Below, one piece after another: positions 42,879-52,833 of a stretch of DNA of 64,000 bases. The translations under genes were made by a program, and so were the position numbers. This stretch comes from Tepidicella xavieri (GTDB lineage Bacteria > Pseudomonadota > Gammaproteobacteria > Burkholderiales > Burkholderiaceae_C). Location: positions 196,738-260,737 of the forward strand of contig NZ_SNYL01000001.1 of assembly GCF_004363315.1 (NCBI RefSeq). The letters run 5' to 3'. The notes beneath the pieces are model-generated. The model was not told the DNA's origin, did not search any database, and worked only from the letters and a program-made list of their open reading frames with translations. Position 1 is the stretch's first letter. The number at the start of each line of letters is the position of its first letter.

Positions 42879-43669
42879 GCGCGTTGCAACACCACTTCCA
42901 GCACGAACCGCGAGCCCACATACCCCAGCAGCAGCAGGCCGGCGGCGGCATAGAGCATGCGCACCGCCAGCCGGCCGCGCCAGCCCCACAGATGGCGGCC
43001 GCCCAGCAGCACGGCCAGCACGGCCCAGGACATCACGGTGAAAACGGTTTTGTGCGTCCAGGCCCAGCCACCGGTTGCCAGCACCACGGTGAAATACCAG
43101 CCCGCCAGCAGCGTCAGCGTCAGCAGCACGAAGGCGGCCGCCACGAAGCGGAAGGTCAGCCGCTCCAGCATCAAGAGCGGCAGCGCATTGGGCGCGGGCG
43201 TGCCACGGCGGATGTGCTGTTCGGTGCGCTGCATCATCCAGGCGTGCGCCACGGCCACGCCCAGCAGTCCGTAGGAGGCAATGCCCAGCGCCCAGTGCAG
43301 CGGCAGCCAGCTCGACAGCAGCGCCGGATAGGTGGACCCGGGGAACACCAGGGCCAGCAAGACGGCCGGCGCCCCGAGGCCGGCCAGCGTCCAGCGGGTG
43401 CCCAGTTGCGGGTAGAGCCGGGTTTCGATGGCGTACACGGTCAACACCAGCCAAGCGGTGACGGACAGCAGCGTGGCAAAGCCAAAGCGCACCGGCTCGA
43501 CACCCAGCAGCGACGCCAGCGCCAGCCCGTGCAGCACCCACACCGCCACCATGATGGCGCTGATGGTGCCGCGCTGCAGCCGGGCCGACCAGCCCGCCAG
43601 CACGGCATAGCCGATGGCCGCGCCTACCGAAGGCACGGTCGTCCACCAGGGGCTCGCGGCTAAAATCAT
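42875..43669 (-). CDS. CcsA/HemX-like cytochrome c assembly membrane protein
   Basis: A 264-residue membrane protein with about eight hydrophobic helices. Family features are LHWALGIASYGLLGVAVAHAW and the tryptophan-rich VVLATGGWAWTHKTVFTVMSWAVLAVLL (the WWD-like region), plus conserved His in VLHGLALASLL. Proteins of this COG4137 type are related to heme handlers in cytochrome c maturation but have no proven function. It is divergent from ffh across 60 bases and leads PP0621 and pilS. Confidence 0.82.
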   Translation of the reverse strand: MILAASPWWTTVPSVGAAIGYAVLAGWSARLQRGTISAIMVAVWVLHGLALASLLGVEPVRFGFATLLSVTAWLVLTVYAIETRLYPQLGTRWTLAGLGAPAVLLALVFPGSTYPALLSSWLPLHWALGIASYGLLGVAVAHAWMMQRTEQHIRRGTPAPNALPLLMLERLTFRFVAAAFVLLTLTLLAGWYFTVVLATGGWAWTHKTVFTVMSWAVLAVLLGGRHLWGWRGRLAVRMLYAAAGLLLLGYVGSRFVLEVVLQRA

Positions 43670-43729
43670 TCCCGGAGTTTAACGGCCCGTCGGGCCGCTT
43701 GTCGCTCTTTTCGCCACACAAAGCACTGC

Positions 43730-45103
43730 ATGGCCTCCGCCCTCACCGAAAAACTCTCCCGCCTGGTCAAGGAAATGCGCGGCCAGGCGCGCATCACCGA
43801 AAGCAATGTGCAAGACATGCTGCGCGAGGTGCGCATGGCCCTGCTGGAGGCCGACGTGGCCTTGCCCGTGGTGCGCGACTTCATTGCCCGCGTCAAGGAA
43901 AAGGCCTTGGGGCAGGAGGTGGTCGGCTCGCTCACCCCCGGGCAGGCGCTGGTGGGCATCATCCACAAAGAGCTGGCGGCCACGATGGGCGCCGGGGTCA
44001 GCGACATCAACCTCGCGGCCCAGCCCCCGGCCGTCATCCTGATGGCGGGCCTGCAAGGCGCGGGCAAGACCACCACCACCGCCAAGCTGGCCAAGCTGCT
44101 GATCGACAAACGCAAGAAGAAGGTGCTGACCGTCTCGGGTGACGTGTACCGCCCGGCGGCCATCGAGCAGCTCAAAACCGTGACCAAGCAGGCCGGGGCC
44201 GAGTGGTTCCCCAGCACGCCCGACCAGAAGCCGCTGGACATTGCCCGCGCCGCGCTGGATTACGCCAAGAAGCATTACTTCGACGTGCTGCTGGTGGACA
44301 CGGCCGGCCGCCTGGCCATCGACGAAGCCCTGATGCGCGAAATCCAGGAACTGCACGCCGCGCTCAACCCGGTGGAGACGCTGTTCGTGGTGGATGCCAT
44401 GCAGGGCCAGGACGCGGTCAACACCGCCCGCGCCTTCAAGGAGGCGCTGCCGCTGACCGGCATCGTGCTGACCAAGATGGACGGCGACTCGCGCGGCGGC
44501 GCGGCCCTGTCGGTGCGCACCGTCACCGGCGCGCCCATCAAGTTCGCCGGCGTGAGCGAAAAAATCGATGGGCTGGAGGTGTTCGACGCCGAGCGCCACG
44601 CCGGGCGCATCCTCGGCATGGGCGACATCGTGGCGCTGGTGGAGCAAGTCACCGCAGGCGTGGACATGGCGCAGGCGCAGAAGCTGGCGGCCAAGGTCAA
44701 GAGCGGCGAGGGCTTCGACCTGGAGGATTTTCTGGAGCAGATTCGCCAGATGAAGAAGATGGGCGGCCTCTCTAGCCTGATGGACAAGCTGCCCACGCAG
44801 ATGGCCGCCAAGGCCAGCGAGACCGACCTGAGCCGCGCCGAAAAAGACATCCGCCGCAAGGAAGGCATCATTTGCAGCATGACGCCGCAGGAGCGCCGCA
44901 AGCCCGAGATCATCAAGGCCACGCGCAAGCGCCGCATCGCGGCCGGTGCCGGCGTGCATGTGCAGGAAGTCAACCGCTTGCTCAAAGAATTCGAGCAGAT
45001 GCAGGCCATGATGAAAAAAATGAAAGGCGGCGGACTGATGAAGATGATGAAAAAGCTCGGCGGCATGAAGGGCATGGGCCTGCCCCGCTTGCCCGGCATG
45101 TGA
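43730..45103 (+). CDS. ffh: Signal recognition particle protein Ffh
   Basis: A 457-residue SRP54 GTPase that targets membrane proteins cotranslationally with 4.5S RNA and FtsY. The N domain (ALLEADVALPVVRDF) precedes the G domain with LQGAGKTTTTAKLA, DTAGRLAIDEALM and TKMDGDSRGGAAL. The M domain has the RNA-binding SMTPQERRKPEII and a methionine-rich end (FEQMQAMMKKMKGGGLMKMMKK). The ATG at 43730 gives MASALTEKLS. It is divergent from the ccsA-like gene. Confidence 0.97.
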   Translation: MASALTEKLSRLVKEMRGQARITESNVQDMLREVRMALLEADVALPVVRDFIARVKEKALGQEVVGSLTPGQALVGIIHKELAATMGAGVSDINLAAQPPAVILMAGLQGAGKTTTTAKLAKLLIDKRKKKVLTVSGDVYRPAAIEQLKTVTKQAGAEWFPSTPDQKPLDIARAALDYAKKHYFDVLLVDTAGRLAIDEALMREIQELHAALNPVETLFVVDAMQGQDAVNTARAFKEALPLTGIVLTKMDGDSRGGAALSVRTVTGAPIKFAGVSEKIDGLEVFDAERHAGRILGMGDIVALVEQVTAGVDMAQAQKLAAKVKSGEGFDLEDFLEQIRQMKKMGGLSSLMDKLPTQMAAKASETDLSRAEKDIRRKEGIICSMTPQERRKPEIIKATRKRRIAAGAGVHVQEVNRLLKEFEQMQAMMKKMKGGGLMKMMKKLGGMKGMGLPRLPGM

Positions 45104-45113
45104 CGGAGCGGCC

Positions 45114-45758
45114 ATGAGCGCGGCCCCGTTCTGGCTGACCGTGCTGGAGGCTGGCATGGGAGCCGGGGCGCTGGCCTTGGCCCTGTGGCTGCGCCCGTGG
45201 CGCATGTTGCAAGGCGCCCTGCTCACGCCGGCGCTGGCCGCGCTGGCATGCTTGCCTTGGCTGTGGTTGTTGCCGCAGAAGCTGCCCCAGGGCTTGCAGG
45301 TACAGCTTTCTGGGGCATGTCTGCTGGTGCTGATGCTGGGTTGGCCGCTGGCGGTGCCGGTGTTGGCGCTGGTGGCCGTGCTGGTGTGGCTCATTGGCCA
45401 TCAGCCCTGGACCGCCGTGCTCACGCAGTGGGTGTGGGTGGGGCTGGTGCCGGCGACACTGGCGCTGGCCGTCGGGGCGGCCCTGCGCCGCTGGCTGCCA
45501 CCCAACATCTTCATCTACACCCTGGGGCGGGCCTTTCTGGGGACGGCGCTGTCGGTGTTCCTGGCCGGCGTGCTGTTCGAGGTCATCCACCACCTGCTCG
45601 GTGGCAACACGCTCCATGAAGCGCTGGTGGCGCGCTGGCTCATGGCTTGGGGCGATGCCTTCCTCACCGGCTTGTTTGCCGCGGTGTTCGTGGCTTTCGC
45701 GCCGCAGTGGCTCGCCACCTGGTCGGATGCGCGCTACCTCAAGCCGCCTTCGGCTTGA
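45114..45758 (+). CDS. CbiM-like energy-coupling-factor permease family membrane protein
   Basis: A 214-residue membrane protein with about six hydrophobic helices and the Pro-rich loop LRRWLPPNIFIYTLGRAFLG that is shared with CbiM-like ECF transport components (COG3235 type). No ATPase or substrate component is adjacent, so transport function and substrate are open. It follows ffh by 10 bases and may be cotranscribed. Its 3' end overlaps the convergent folA gene by 20 bases. Confidence 0.7.
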   Translation: MSAAPFWLTVLEAGMGAGALALALWLRPWRMLQGALLTPALAALACLPWLWLLPQKLPQGLQVQLSGACLLVLMLGWPLAVPVLALVAVLVWLIGHQPWTAVLTQWVWVGLVPATLALAVGAALRRWLPPNIFIYTLGRAFLGTALSVFLAGVLFEVIHHLLGGNTLHEALVARWLMAWGDAFLTGLFAAVFVAFAPQWLATWSDARYLKPPSA

Positions 45759-46263
45759 AGCGTTCGTAGGTGACGAAGGCGAAGGCCAGCCCGCTGCGGG
45801 AGCGGTGGGCTTCGCGGTGGGTTTCGCGCCAGCTTCCGTCCAGTTCCGGGGCCCAGGCATCGCCATCGAAAGCCTGGTCGATTTCGGTGACCAACGCCCG
45901 TTGCGCCAGCGGCAATGCCTGGGCATAAACCTGCGCGCCGCCCATGACCCACACTTCGGCCGGCGCGGGGTCGAGCGCCTCGCAGTGTGCCAGCGCCGCC
46001 TCCAGGCTGGGCATGGGCAGCGCCCCGGCGTGGCGCAGGGCGTCGGCCGTGGCGGGCTGGCGCGTCAGCACCAGGTTCAGGCGGCCCGGCAGGGGGCGAA
46101 ACCGCGCCGGCAGCGATGCCCAAGTGGCGCGGCCCATGATGACCGGCCAGCCTTCGGTGTGGCGCTTGAAATGGGCCAGATCTTCCGGCAGGTGCCAGGG
46201 CATGGCGTTGTCTTTGCCGATCACGCCGTTGGACGCCCGCGCGAAGATGAGGTTGATTCGCAT
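45739..46263 (-). CDS. folA: Dihydrofolate reductase
   Basis: A 174-residue NADPH-dependent DHFR for tetrahydrofolate synthesis. The N-terminal INLIFARASNGVIGKDNAMPWHLPEDLAHFK contains the catalytic acidic residue in PEDL and the Met20-loop equivalent. VIMGRATWASLP is the NADPH-binding segment, and EVWVMGGAQVYAQAL is the second glycine motif. The ATG at 46263 is the usual start; an upstream in-frame extension has no support. It is divergent from the nitronate monooxygenase gene. Confidence 0.95.
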   Translation of the reverse strand: MRINLIFARASNGVIGKDNAMPWHLPEDLAHFKRHTEGWPVIMGRATWASLPARFRPLPGRLNLVLTRQPATADALRHAGALPMPSLEAALAHCEALDPAPAEVWVMGGAQVYAQALPLAQRALVTEIDQAFDGDAWAPELDGSWRETHREAHRSRSGLAFAFVTYERFKPKAA

Positions 46264-46298
46264 GGCCCGCAAGCATAACAGGGCCAGTCGCAGGCACA

Positions 46299-47423
46299 AT
46301 GCCTGTCATGACCGATACGAGACAGACTTGGATGCAGCGACTGGGCGTGCGCTGGCCCGTGGTGCAGGCGCCGATGGCGGGTTCTCAGGGCAGCGCGCTG
46401 GCGCTGGCCGTCTGCTCGGCGGGCGGGGTGGGGTCGTTGCCCGCGGCCACGCTGTCGTTGGATGCGTTGCGCCAGGAACTGGAGATCCTCAGCCAGCAGG
46501 CGCAGGGGGCCTACAGCGTCAATTTTTTCTGCCATGCCCCGCCGCCGCACGATCCGGTGCGCGAAGCCGCCTGGCTGGATGCACTGCGCCCACTGGCCGA
46601 CCGTTTCGGCGCCCAACTGCCCGCTGGTCAGGCGGTGGCCGCGCGGGCGCCTTTCAGCCCCGAGGCGCTGGCTGTCATCCGTCCCTACCGGCCGCCGGTG
46701 GTGAGCTTCCACTTTGGGCTGCCGGCAGCCCCGCTGCTGGCCGAGATCAAGGCCTGGGGCGCCCAGGTCTGGAGCACGGCCACCACCGTGGACGAAGCCC
46801 GTTGGCTGGAGAAAAACGGCGCCGATGTGATCATCGCGCAGGGCCTGGAGGCCGGCGGGCACCGGGGCATGTTCCTCACGGCCGACGTGACCACGCAAAC
46901 CAGCCTGCTGGCCCTGCTGCCGCAAATCGTGCGGGCCGTGCAGGTGCCGGTGCTGGCCGCCGGGGGCATCGCCGATGCGCAGGGCGTGCGCGCGGCCCTG
47001 GCGCTGGGTGCCGCAGGCGTGCAGGTGGGCACGGCCTATCTGCTCAGCCCCGAGGCGCAGACCCACCCCCTGCATCGGGCGGCGCTGCTGTCCTCCCGTG
47101 CCGGGCACACCGCATTGACCAATGTGTTCACCGGCCGGCCGGCCCGTGGCATCGTCAACCGCGCCATGCGCGAGCTGGGCGACGGCGCCACCTGCCTCAG
47201 CGCCCGGGCGCCGGCCTTTCCGCTGGCCGGCTGGGCCATGGCGCCCATCCGCGCGGCGGCCGAGGCGGCGGGGCTGGACGACTGCACCCCCCTGTGGGCC
47301 GGGCAGGCCGCCCCATTGTGCGAACCTTTGCCCGCGGCCGAGCTGACCCGTCGCCTGGGCGCGGCGGCGCTGGCGGCCTGGGGCGCGGATGCCGGTGCCG
47401 CAACGGGCGGGCCGAGCGCCTAA
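46299..47423 (+). CDS. Nitronate monooxygenase
   Basis: A 374-residue FMN-dependent TIM-barrel enzyme of the class I NMO family that oxidises toxic nitronates such as propionate 3-nitronate. Motifs are VVQAPMAGSQGSALALAVCSAGGVGSLPA, YSVNFFCHAPP, GADVIIAQGLEAGGHRGMF with the catalytic His, LAAGGIADAQGVRAALALGAAGVQVGTAYL, and FTGRPARGIVNRAM. Either ATG at 46299 or 46308 could start it. Stand-alone gene 50 bases before alaS. Confidence 0.92.
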   Translation: MPVMTDTRQTWMQRLGVRWPVVQAPMAGSQGSALALAVCSAGGVGSLPAATLSLDALRQELEILSQQAQGAYSVNFFCHAPPPHDPVREAAWLDALRPLADRFGAQLPAGQAVAARAPFSPEALAVIRPYRPPVVSFHFGLPAAPLLAEIKAWGAQVWSTATTVDEARWLEKNGADVIIAQGLEAGGHRGMFLTADVTTQTSLLALLPQIVRAVQVPVLAAGGIADAQGVRAALALGAAGVQVGTAYLLSPEAQTHPLHRAALLSSRAGHTALTNVFTGRPARGIVNRAMRELGDGATCLSARAPAFPLAGWAMAPIRAAAEAAGLDDCTPLWAGQAAPLCEPLPAAELTRRLGAAALAAWGADAGAATGGPSA

Positions 47424-47473
47424 AATAAAAGGTTCGCTGGACTTTTCCCCAGCCTCAGACGCCCAGACCCAAC

Positions 47474-50110
47474 ATGACCCAGTCCATCTCCACGCCCGTG
47501 GCCACCGTGGCCGAGATCCGCAAAACGTTTCTGGACTTCTTTGCCCAGCGCGGCCACACGGTGGTGGCCTCCAGCCCCCTGGTGCCCGGCAATGATCCCA
47601 CGCTGATGTTCACCAACAGCGGCATGGTGCAGTTCAAAGACGTGTTCCTGGGCACGGACAAGCGCAGCTACGTGCGTGCGGCCTCCGTGCAGGCGTGTCT
47701 GCGTGCCGGCGGCAAGCACAACGACCTGGAAAACGTCGGCTACACCGCCCGGCACCACACCTTTTTCGAGATGCTGGGCAACTGGTCGTTTGGCGACTAC
47801 TTCAAGCGCGAATCGCTCAAATGGGCCTGGGAACTGCTGATCGAGGTCTACAAGCTGCCGCCCGAGCGGCTGCTGGCCACTGTCTATGCCGAAGACGACG
47901 AGGCCTACGACATCTGGACGAAAGAGATCGGCCTGCCGCCCGAGCGCGTCATCCGCATCGGCGACAACAAAGGCGGCCGCTACAAGAGCGACAACTTCTG
48001 GATGATGGCCGACACCGGCCCCTGCGGCCCGTGCTCCGAAATCTTCTACGACCACGGCCCCGAGGTGCCTGGCGGCCCGCCCGGCAGCCCCGACGAAGAC
48101 GGCGACCGCTTCATCGAAATCTGGAACAACGTGTTCATGCAGTTCGAAATGCATGAAGACGGCTCTGTCACCCCGCTGCCGGCCCCTTGCGTGGACACCG
48201 GCATGGGCCTGGAGCGGCTGGCCGCCATTTTGCAGGGCGTGCACAGCAACTACGAGATCGACCTGTTCCGCACGCTCATCGCCGCGGCGGCCCGCGAGAC
48301 CGGCGCCACCGATCTGAGCAGCCCCAGTTTGCGCGTGATCGCCGACCATTTGCGAGCCACCGCCTTCCTGGTGGCCGACGGCGTCATCCCCAGCAACGAG
48401 GGGCGCGGCTACGTGCAGCGGCGCATCATCCGCCGCGCCATCCGCCACGGCTACAAGCTGGGCCAGAAGGCCCCCTTCTTTCACAAGCTGGTGCCCGATC
48501 TGGTGGCGCTCATGGGCGAGGCCTACCCCAACCTGGCCGCCCAAGCCCAGCGGGTGGCCGACGTGCTCAAAGCCGAGGAGGAGCGCTTCTACGAAACGCT
48601 GGAAAACGGCATGGAAATCCTGGACGCCGCGCTCAGCGGCGGGGCCCAGGTGCTCGCTGGCGAGGTGGCCTTCAAGCTGCACGACACCTACGGCTTCCCG
48701 CTGGACCTGACCAACGACGTGTGCCGCGAGCGCGGCGTGCGCGTGGACGAAGCCGGGTTTCACGAAGCCATGGAGCGCCAGAAAGCCCAGGCCCGCGCCG
48801 CCGGCAAGTTCAAGATGGACAAAGTGCTGGACTACCAGGGCGCGGCCAATACCTTCGTGGGCTATGAGCGCCTGCAAGCCCAGGCCAAGGTGGTGGCCCT
48901 GTACGTGGACGGCACGCCGGTGGCCGAACTCAAGCACGGCCAGGCCGGCGTGGTGGTGCTCGACACCACCCCCTTCTACGCCGAAAGCGGCGGGCAGGTG
49001 GGTGACCAGGGCGTGCTGACCAGCGGCTCGGCCCGCTTCGCGGTGGCTGACACGCAAAAAATCAAGGCCGATGTATTTGGCCACCATGGGGTGATGGAAG
49101 CCGGCACCCTGGCCGTGGGCGACACCGTGCAGGCCGAGGTGGACATGGCGCTGCGCGCTGCCACCATGCGCAACCACTCCGTCACTCACATCATGCACAA
49201 GGCCCTGCGCGACGTGCTCGGCCCCCATGTGCAGCAGAAAGGCTCGCTCGTCGATGCCGACAAGACCCGTTTCGACTTCACCCACGACGCCCCGCTGACC
49301 GACGAGCAGATCCGCGAGATCGAAATCCGCGTCAATGCCGAAATCATGGCCAATGCGCCGACCCAAGCCCGCGTGATGGACATCGAATCCGCCAAGGCCA
49401 CGGGCGCCATGATGCTGTTTGGCGAGAAGTATGGCGAGACCGTGCGCGTGCTCGACATCGGCTCCAGCCGCGAACTGTGCGGCGGCACCCACGTGGCCCG
49501 CACCGGCGACATCGGCTTTTTCACCATCACCGCCGAAGGTGGCGTGGCCGCTGGCGTGCGCCGGGTCGAGGCCACCACCGGCTTGACCGCGCTGCGCTAT
49601 GTGCAGGGCATGGAAGCCACGCTCGGGGGCGTGGCCGGCAAGCTCAAGGTCGCGCCCAGCGATGTGCCCGCCCGTGTTGGTGGCTTGCTGGAACAGATCC
49701 GCGAACTCGAAAAAGAGATGGCCGCCCTCAAGGGCAAGCTTGCCTCGGCCCAGGGTGACGAGCTCATGAACCAGGCCGTGGACGTCAAGGGCGTGAAAGT
49801 GCTCGCCGCCCGCCTCGAAGGGGCAGACGCGAAAACCCTGCGCGAGACCATGGACAAGCTCAAAGACAAGCTCAAGACCGCCGTCATCGTGCTGGCCGCG
49901 GTGGAGGGCGAGAAGGTGCAACTCGCCGCTGGCGTGACGCCTGATACCGTGGGCAAAGTCAAGGCCGGGGAACTGGTCAACTTCGTGGCGCACCACGTGG
50001 GCGGAAAGGGGGGCGGCAAGCCCGACATGGCCATGGCCGGCGGCAACAACCCGCAGGCCCTGCCGCTGGCGCTGGAATCGGTGGCGGCCTGGGTGGCCGA
50101 GCGGGTGTGA
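47474..50110 (+). CDS. alaS: Alanyl-tRNA synthetase
   Basis: An 878-residue class II synthetase. The aminoacylation domain has [44 protein letters not shown] and [13 protein letters not shown]. The editing domain has [17 protein letters not shown] (HxxxH zinc pair) and CGGTHV (Cys and His), and the C-terminal C-Ala domain ends in [18 protein letters not shown]. All are full length. A TAAAAT-like -10 element (about 47422) overlaps the stop of the preceding gene. It converges with mgtA, 10 bases from its stop. Confidence 0.97.
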   Translation: MTQSISTPVATVAEIRKTFLDFFAQRGHTVVASSPLVPGNDPTLMFTNSGMVQFKDVFLGTDKRSYVRAASVQACLRAGGKHNDLENVGYTARHHTFFEMLGNWSFGDYFKRESLKWAWELLIEVYKLPPERLLATVYAEDDEAYDIWTKEIGLPPERVIRIGDNKGGRYKSDNFWMMADTGPCGPCSEIFYDHGPEVPGGPPGSPDEDGDRFIEIWNNVFMQFEMHEDGSVTPLPAPCVDTGMGLERLAAILQGVHSNYEIDLFRTLIAAAARETGATDLSSPSLRVIADHLRATAFLVADGVIPSNEGRGYVQRRIIRRAIRHGYKLGQKAPFFHKLVPDLVALMGEAYPNLAAQAQRVADVLKAEEERFYETLENGMEILDAALSGGAQVLAGEVAFKLHDTYGFPLDLTNDVCRERGVRVDEAGFHEAMERQKAQARAAGKFKMDKVLDYQGAANTFVGYERLQAQAKVVALYVDGTPVAELKHGQAGVVVLDTTPFYAESGGQVGDQGVLTSGSARFAVADTQKIKADVFGHHGVMEAGTLAVGDTVQAEVDMALRAATMRNHSVTHIMHKALRDVLGPHVQQKGSLVDADKTRFDFTHDAPLTDEQIREIEIRVNAEIMANAPTQARVMDIESAKATGAMMLFGEKYGETVRVLDIGSSRELCGGTHVARTGDIGFFTITAEGGVAAGVRRVEATTGLTALRYVQGMEATLGGVAGKLKVAPSDVPARVGGLLEQIRELEKEMAALKGKLASAQGDELMNQAVDVKGVKVLAARLEGADAKTLRETMDKLKDKLKTAVIVLAAVEGEKVQLAAGVTPDTVGKVKAGELVNFVAHHVGGKGGGKPDMAMAGGNNPQALPLALESVAAWVAERV

Positions 50111-50120
50111 CCCGGGCGGC

Positions 50121-52814
50121 TCACATCCAGCCGTAGCGGCGCGCGTACCAGCGCTTGAGGGCCTGCGCCGCGAAGGCGTAGGCCAGCAGCAGCCCGCCCA
50201 CCCAAAGGGCATAGTCCAGCGGCAGCACGCCAAACTGCATCGGGCCGGCGAGTGGGCCCAGCACCAGCCACAGCCCGCCCAAGCCCGCGGCCAGCGTGGC
50301 CAGCCCCAGGGTCAGCGATGGCCGACTGTCCAGGAAAGGCCGACCCGGGGTGCGGATGATGTGCACGATCATCAACTGACTCAGCAGCCCCACCACGAAC
50401 CAGCCGGCGTGGAAGCTGGCCTGATCCGCCAGCGTCATCAGGCCCAGCCCCCACCACAGGAAGGCGAAGGTCAGCAGGTCGAACACCGAGCTCAGCGGGC
50501 CGAACGTCAGCATGAACCGACCAATGCCAGGCGCGTTCCACTGCACCGGCTCACGGGTGAGCGCCGGGTCCACATGGTCAAACGGAATGGCCAACTGCGA
50601 CAGGCTGTACAGCAGGTTTTGCGCCAACAGGTGCAGCGGCAGCATGGGCAGGAAAGGCAGCAGGGCGCTGGCCGCCACCACCGACACGGCGTTGCCCAGG
50701 TTGGAGCTCGTGGCCATGCGGATGTACTTGAGCATGTTGGCGAAGGTGATGCGCCCTTGCACCACGCCATCGTGCAGCACGCGCAGATCGCGTTGCAGCA
50801 GAATCACGTCGGCCGCCTCCCGGGCGGCATCCACGCCTTCCTTGAACGACAGCCCCACGTCGCTGCTGATGAGCGCCGCGGCGTCGTTGACGCCATCGCC
50901 CATGTACCCCACCACGCTGCCTTGCTGGCGCAGCGCCATCACCACGCGCTGCTTGTGCAGCGGCGTCAGCCGCGCGAACACGGTGGTGTGGGCGCACACC
51001 CGCTGCAATTGGGCATCGCTCATGCGGTCGATGCGCTTGCCAGTCGTCACGCCACGCACCGGCAGCCCCAGTTGCTCGCAGACGGATTGGGCCACCCATT
51101 CGTTGTCGCCGGTGAGGATGCGCACGTCCACGCCTCGTTCGCGCAGCCGGGCCATGGCTTCGCGCGCGCCGGGCTTGACCGGGTCGGCAAAGGCCAGAAA
51201 GCCCAGCAGCGTCAGGTCTTTTTCCTTGCCGGGGTGCAGCGCCTCGTCGGCACCCAGGGGGCGCCGCGCCACGGCGATCACGCGCAGGCCTTGGCGCGAC
51301 CAGTCTCGGGTGAGTTCGCGCATTCGGCGGCGGCTGGCCAGATCCCAGGGCAGGGTGTAGCCGTCGTGCGCGTAGCGGTCGCACAGCGCCACCACTTCTT
51401 CCACCGCGCCTTTGCACACCAGCCAGCGCTGGCCTTGCGGGTCTTGCAGGGCCACGGAGGCACGCCGCCGCTCGGCGTCGAAGGGCAATTCGTCGAGCTT
51501 GGCAGGCACGCCGCGGGCCGTCAGCAGGCTCAGCGCATGGGCGTCGCTCAGCAGGGTCTGGTCGATCAGATGGCGCGTGCCGGCTTGCAACCGGGCATGG
51601 CTGGCGGCCCAATACAGCGGCTCGCTGCTGGGGCGCCCCAGGGCATCGATGCCGGGCTGCACCCGCATGATGCCGGCGGTCAGCGTGCCAGTTTTGTCGG
51701 CGCACAGCACGCGCATGGCCCCGAGGTTTTGCACCGCATCCAAGCGCTTGATGACCACTTGCCGCTGCGCCAGCACCCGCGCGCCCCGGGCCAGGGTGGC
51801 GGTCACGATCATGGGCAGCAGCTCCGGCGTCAGGCCCACCGCCACGGCCATCGCAAAGAGCAGCGCCGCGCCCCAGTCCCCTGTGCGCAGGCCGCTGATG
51901 AGCAGCACCAACGCCAGCAGCACCAGCGCAAAGCGGATCATGAGCCAACTCACTTGGTCGCTGCCGGCTTCGAAGGCGGTGGGCAGGCGACCGTGGCGCC
52001 GCGCCGGCGCGCTGAACTGGCCGAGCAAGGTGTCGCGGCCCGTGGCCACCACCATCGCCCACGCCTTGCCAGACACCACCGAAGTGCCCTGATACAGCAT
52101 GTGCTCCAGCGCGAGCAGGTCGTCGCCACCACCCCCTGGGACGATGACGCGCTTGCGCACGGGCAGCGCTTCGCCGCTGAGGGCGGACTGGTTGACGTGG
52201 CAATCCCGCTCGTCCAGCAGCCGGCAGTCGGCAGGCACTTGGTCACCGGCGGCCAGCACCACCACGTCACCCGGCACCAGGTCGCGGGCCGGGACGCGTT
52301 GTTCGACGGGACCGTCGCCGTGGGGGCTGGGGCGCAGCACGGTCGCGTTCAGGCGCACCAGGTGGCGCAGGCTGTGCAGCGTGCGTTCGGAGCGGCGCTC
52401 CTGCGTCCAGCGCAAGAGCGTGGCCAAAGCCACCATCGTGAAGATGATGCCCGTGACAGCCACCTCCCCCTTGAGCCACGACAGCACGCCAATGATGGTC
52501 AGCAGCAGGTTGAACGGGTGGGCATAGCTGCGCCACCAGGCACGCAACCAGGCCCAAGGCTCGCGCGTGTCCACCTCGTTGGGGCCGTGGCGTTCGCGGG
52601 CCCGTTCGGCCTGGTTGCGGCTGAGGCCATGCGCGCTGCTGCCCAGCCGCACGAACAGGCGGTCCAGGTCATCACGGGCCATGCGGCGCAAAGCTGGGCT
52701 GCCACCGTCTGGCCCAGGCGCCGGCGGGGAGCGGGTGGGCGCCAGCCACGCTTGCAGGCGCTGGGCCCGTGCGCGGGCGCTGGCGCGTATGAGTTCACCG
52801 AACCAGGGGTTCAT
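50121..52814 (-). CDS. mgtA: Magnesium-importing P-type ATPase (MgtA/MgtB type)
   Basis: An 897-residue P3B-type ATPase that imports Mg2+ with ATP. The actuator motif is SALSGEALPV, the phosphorylation motif ADKTGTLTAGIM, the nucleotide-domain KGAVEEV, and the hinge MGDGVNDAAAL with TGDNEWV. Ten membrane helices are consistent with the hydrophobic profile, including FNLLLTIIGVLSWLKGEVAV and the C-terminal set from LGNAVSVVAASALLPFLPMLPLHL. The start at 52814 has GGGAG upstream. It lies 19 bases after mgtE, so it is the second gene of an mgtE-mgtA operon placed behind a peptide-encoding leader. Confidence 0.94.
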   Translation of the reverse strand: MNPWFGELIRASARARAQRLQAWLAPTRSPPAPGPDGGSPALRRMARDDLDRLFVRLGSSAHGLSRNQAERARERHGPNEVDTREPWAWLRAWWRSYAHPFNLLLTIIGVLSWLKGEVAVTGIIFTMVALATLLRWTQERRSERTLHSLRHLVRLNATVLRPSPHGDGPVEQRVPARDLVPGDVVVLAAGDQVPADCRLLDERDCHVNQSALSGEALPVRKRVIVPGGGGDDLLALEHMLYQGTSVVSGKAWAMVVATGRDTLLGQFSAPARRHGRLPTAFEAGSDQVSWLMIRFALVLLALVLLISGLRTGDWGAALLFAMAVAVGLTPELLPMIVTATLARGARVLAQRQVVIKRLDAVQNLGAMRVLCADKTGTLTAGIMRVQPGIDALGRPSSEPLYWAASHARLQAGTRHLIDQTLLSDAHALSLLTARGVPAKLDELPFDAERRRASVALQDPQGQRWLVCKGAVEEVVALCDRYAHDGYTLPWDLASRRRMRELTRDWSRQGLRVIAVARRPLGADEALHPGKEKDLTLLGFLAFADPVKPGAREAMARLRERGVDVRILTGDNEWVAQSVCEQLGLPVRGVTTGKRIDRMSDAQLQRVCAHTTVFARLTPLHKQRVVMALRQQGSVVGYMGDGVNDAAALISSDVGLSFKEGVDAAREAADVILLQRDLRVLHDGVVQGRITFANMLKYIRMATSSNLGNAVSVVAASALLPFLPMLPLHLLAQNLLYSLSQLAIPFDHVDPALTREPVQWNAPGIGRFMLTFGPLSSVFDLLTFAFLWWGLGLMTLADQASFHAGWFVVGLLSQLMIVHIIRTPGRPFLDSRPSLTLGLATLAAGLGGLWLVLGPLAGPMQFGVLPLDYALWVGGLLLAYAFAAQALKRWYARRYGWM

Positions 52815-52833
52815 CCCATGCTCCCGGCAAGGT

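Noticed and set aside
47420..50233. A 937-codon frame opposite alaS, and an 840-codon frame opposite mgtA (50361-52883)
   Set aside because: Both mirror well-defined genes and lack ribosome sites or recognisable domains, so they are shadows.
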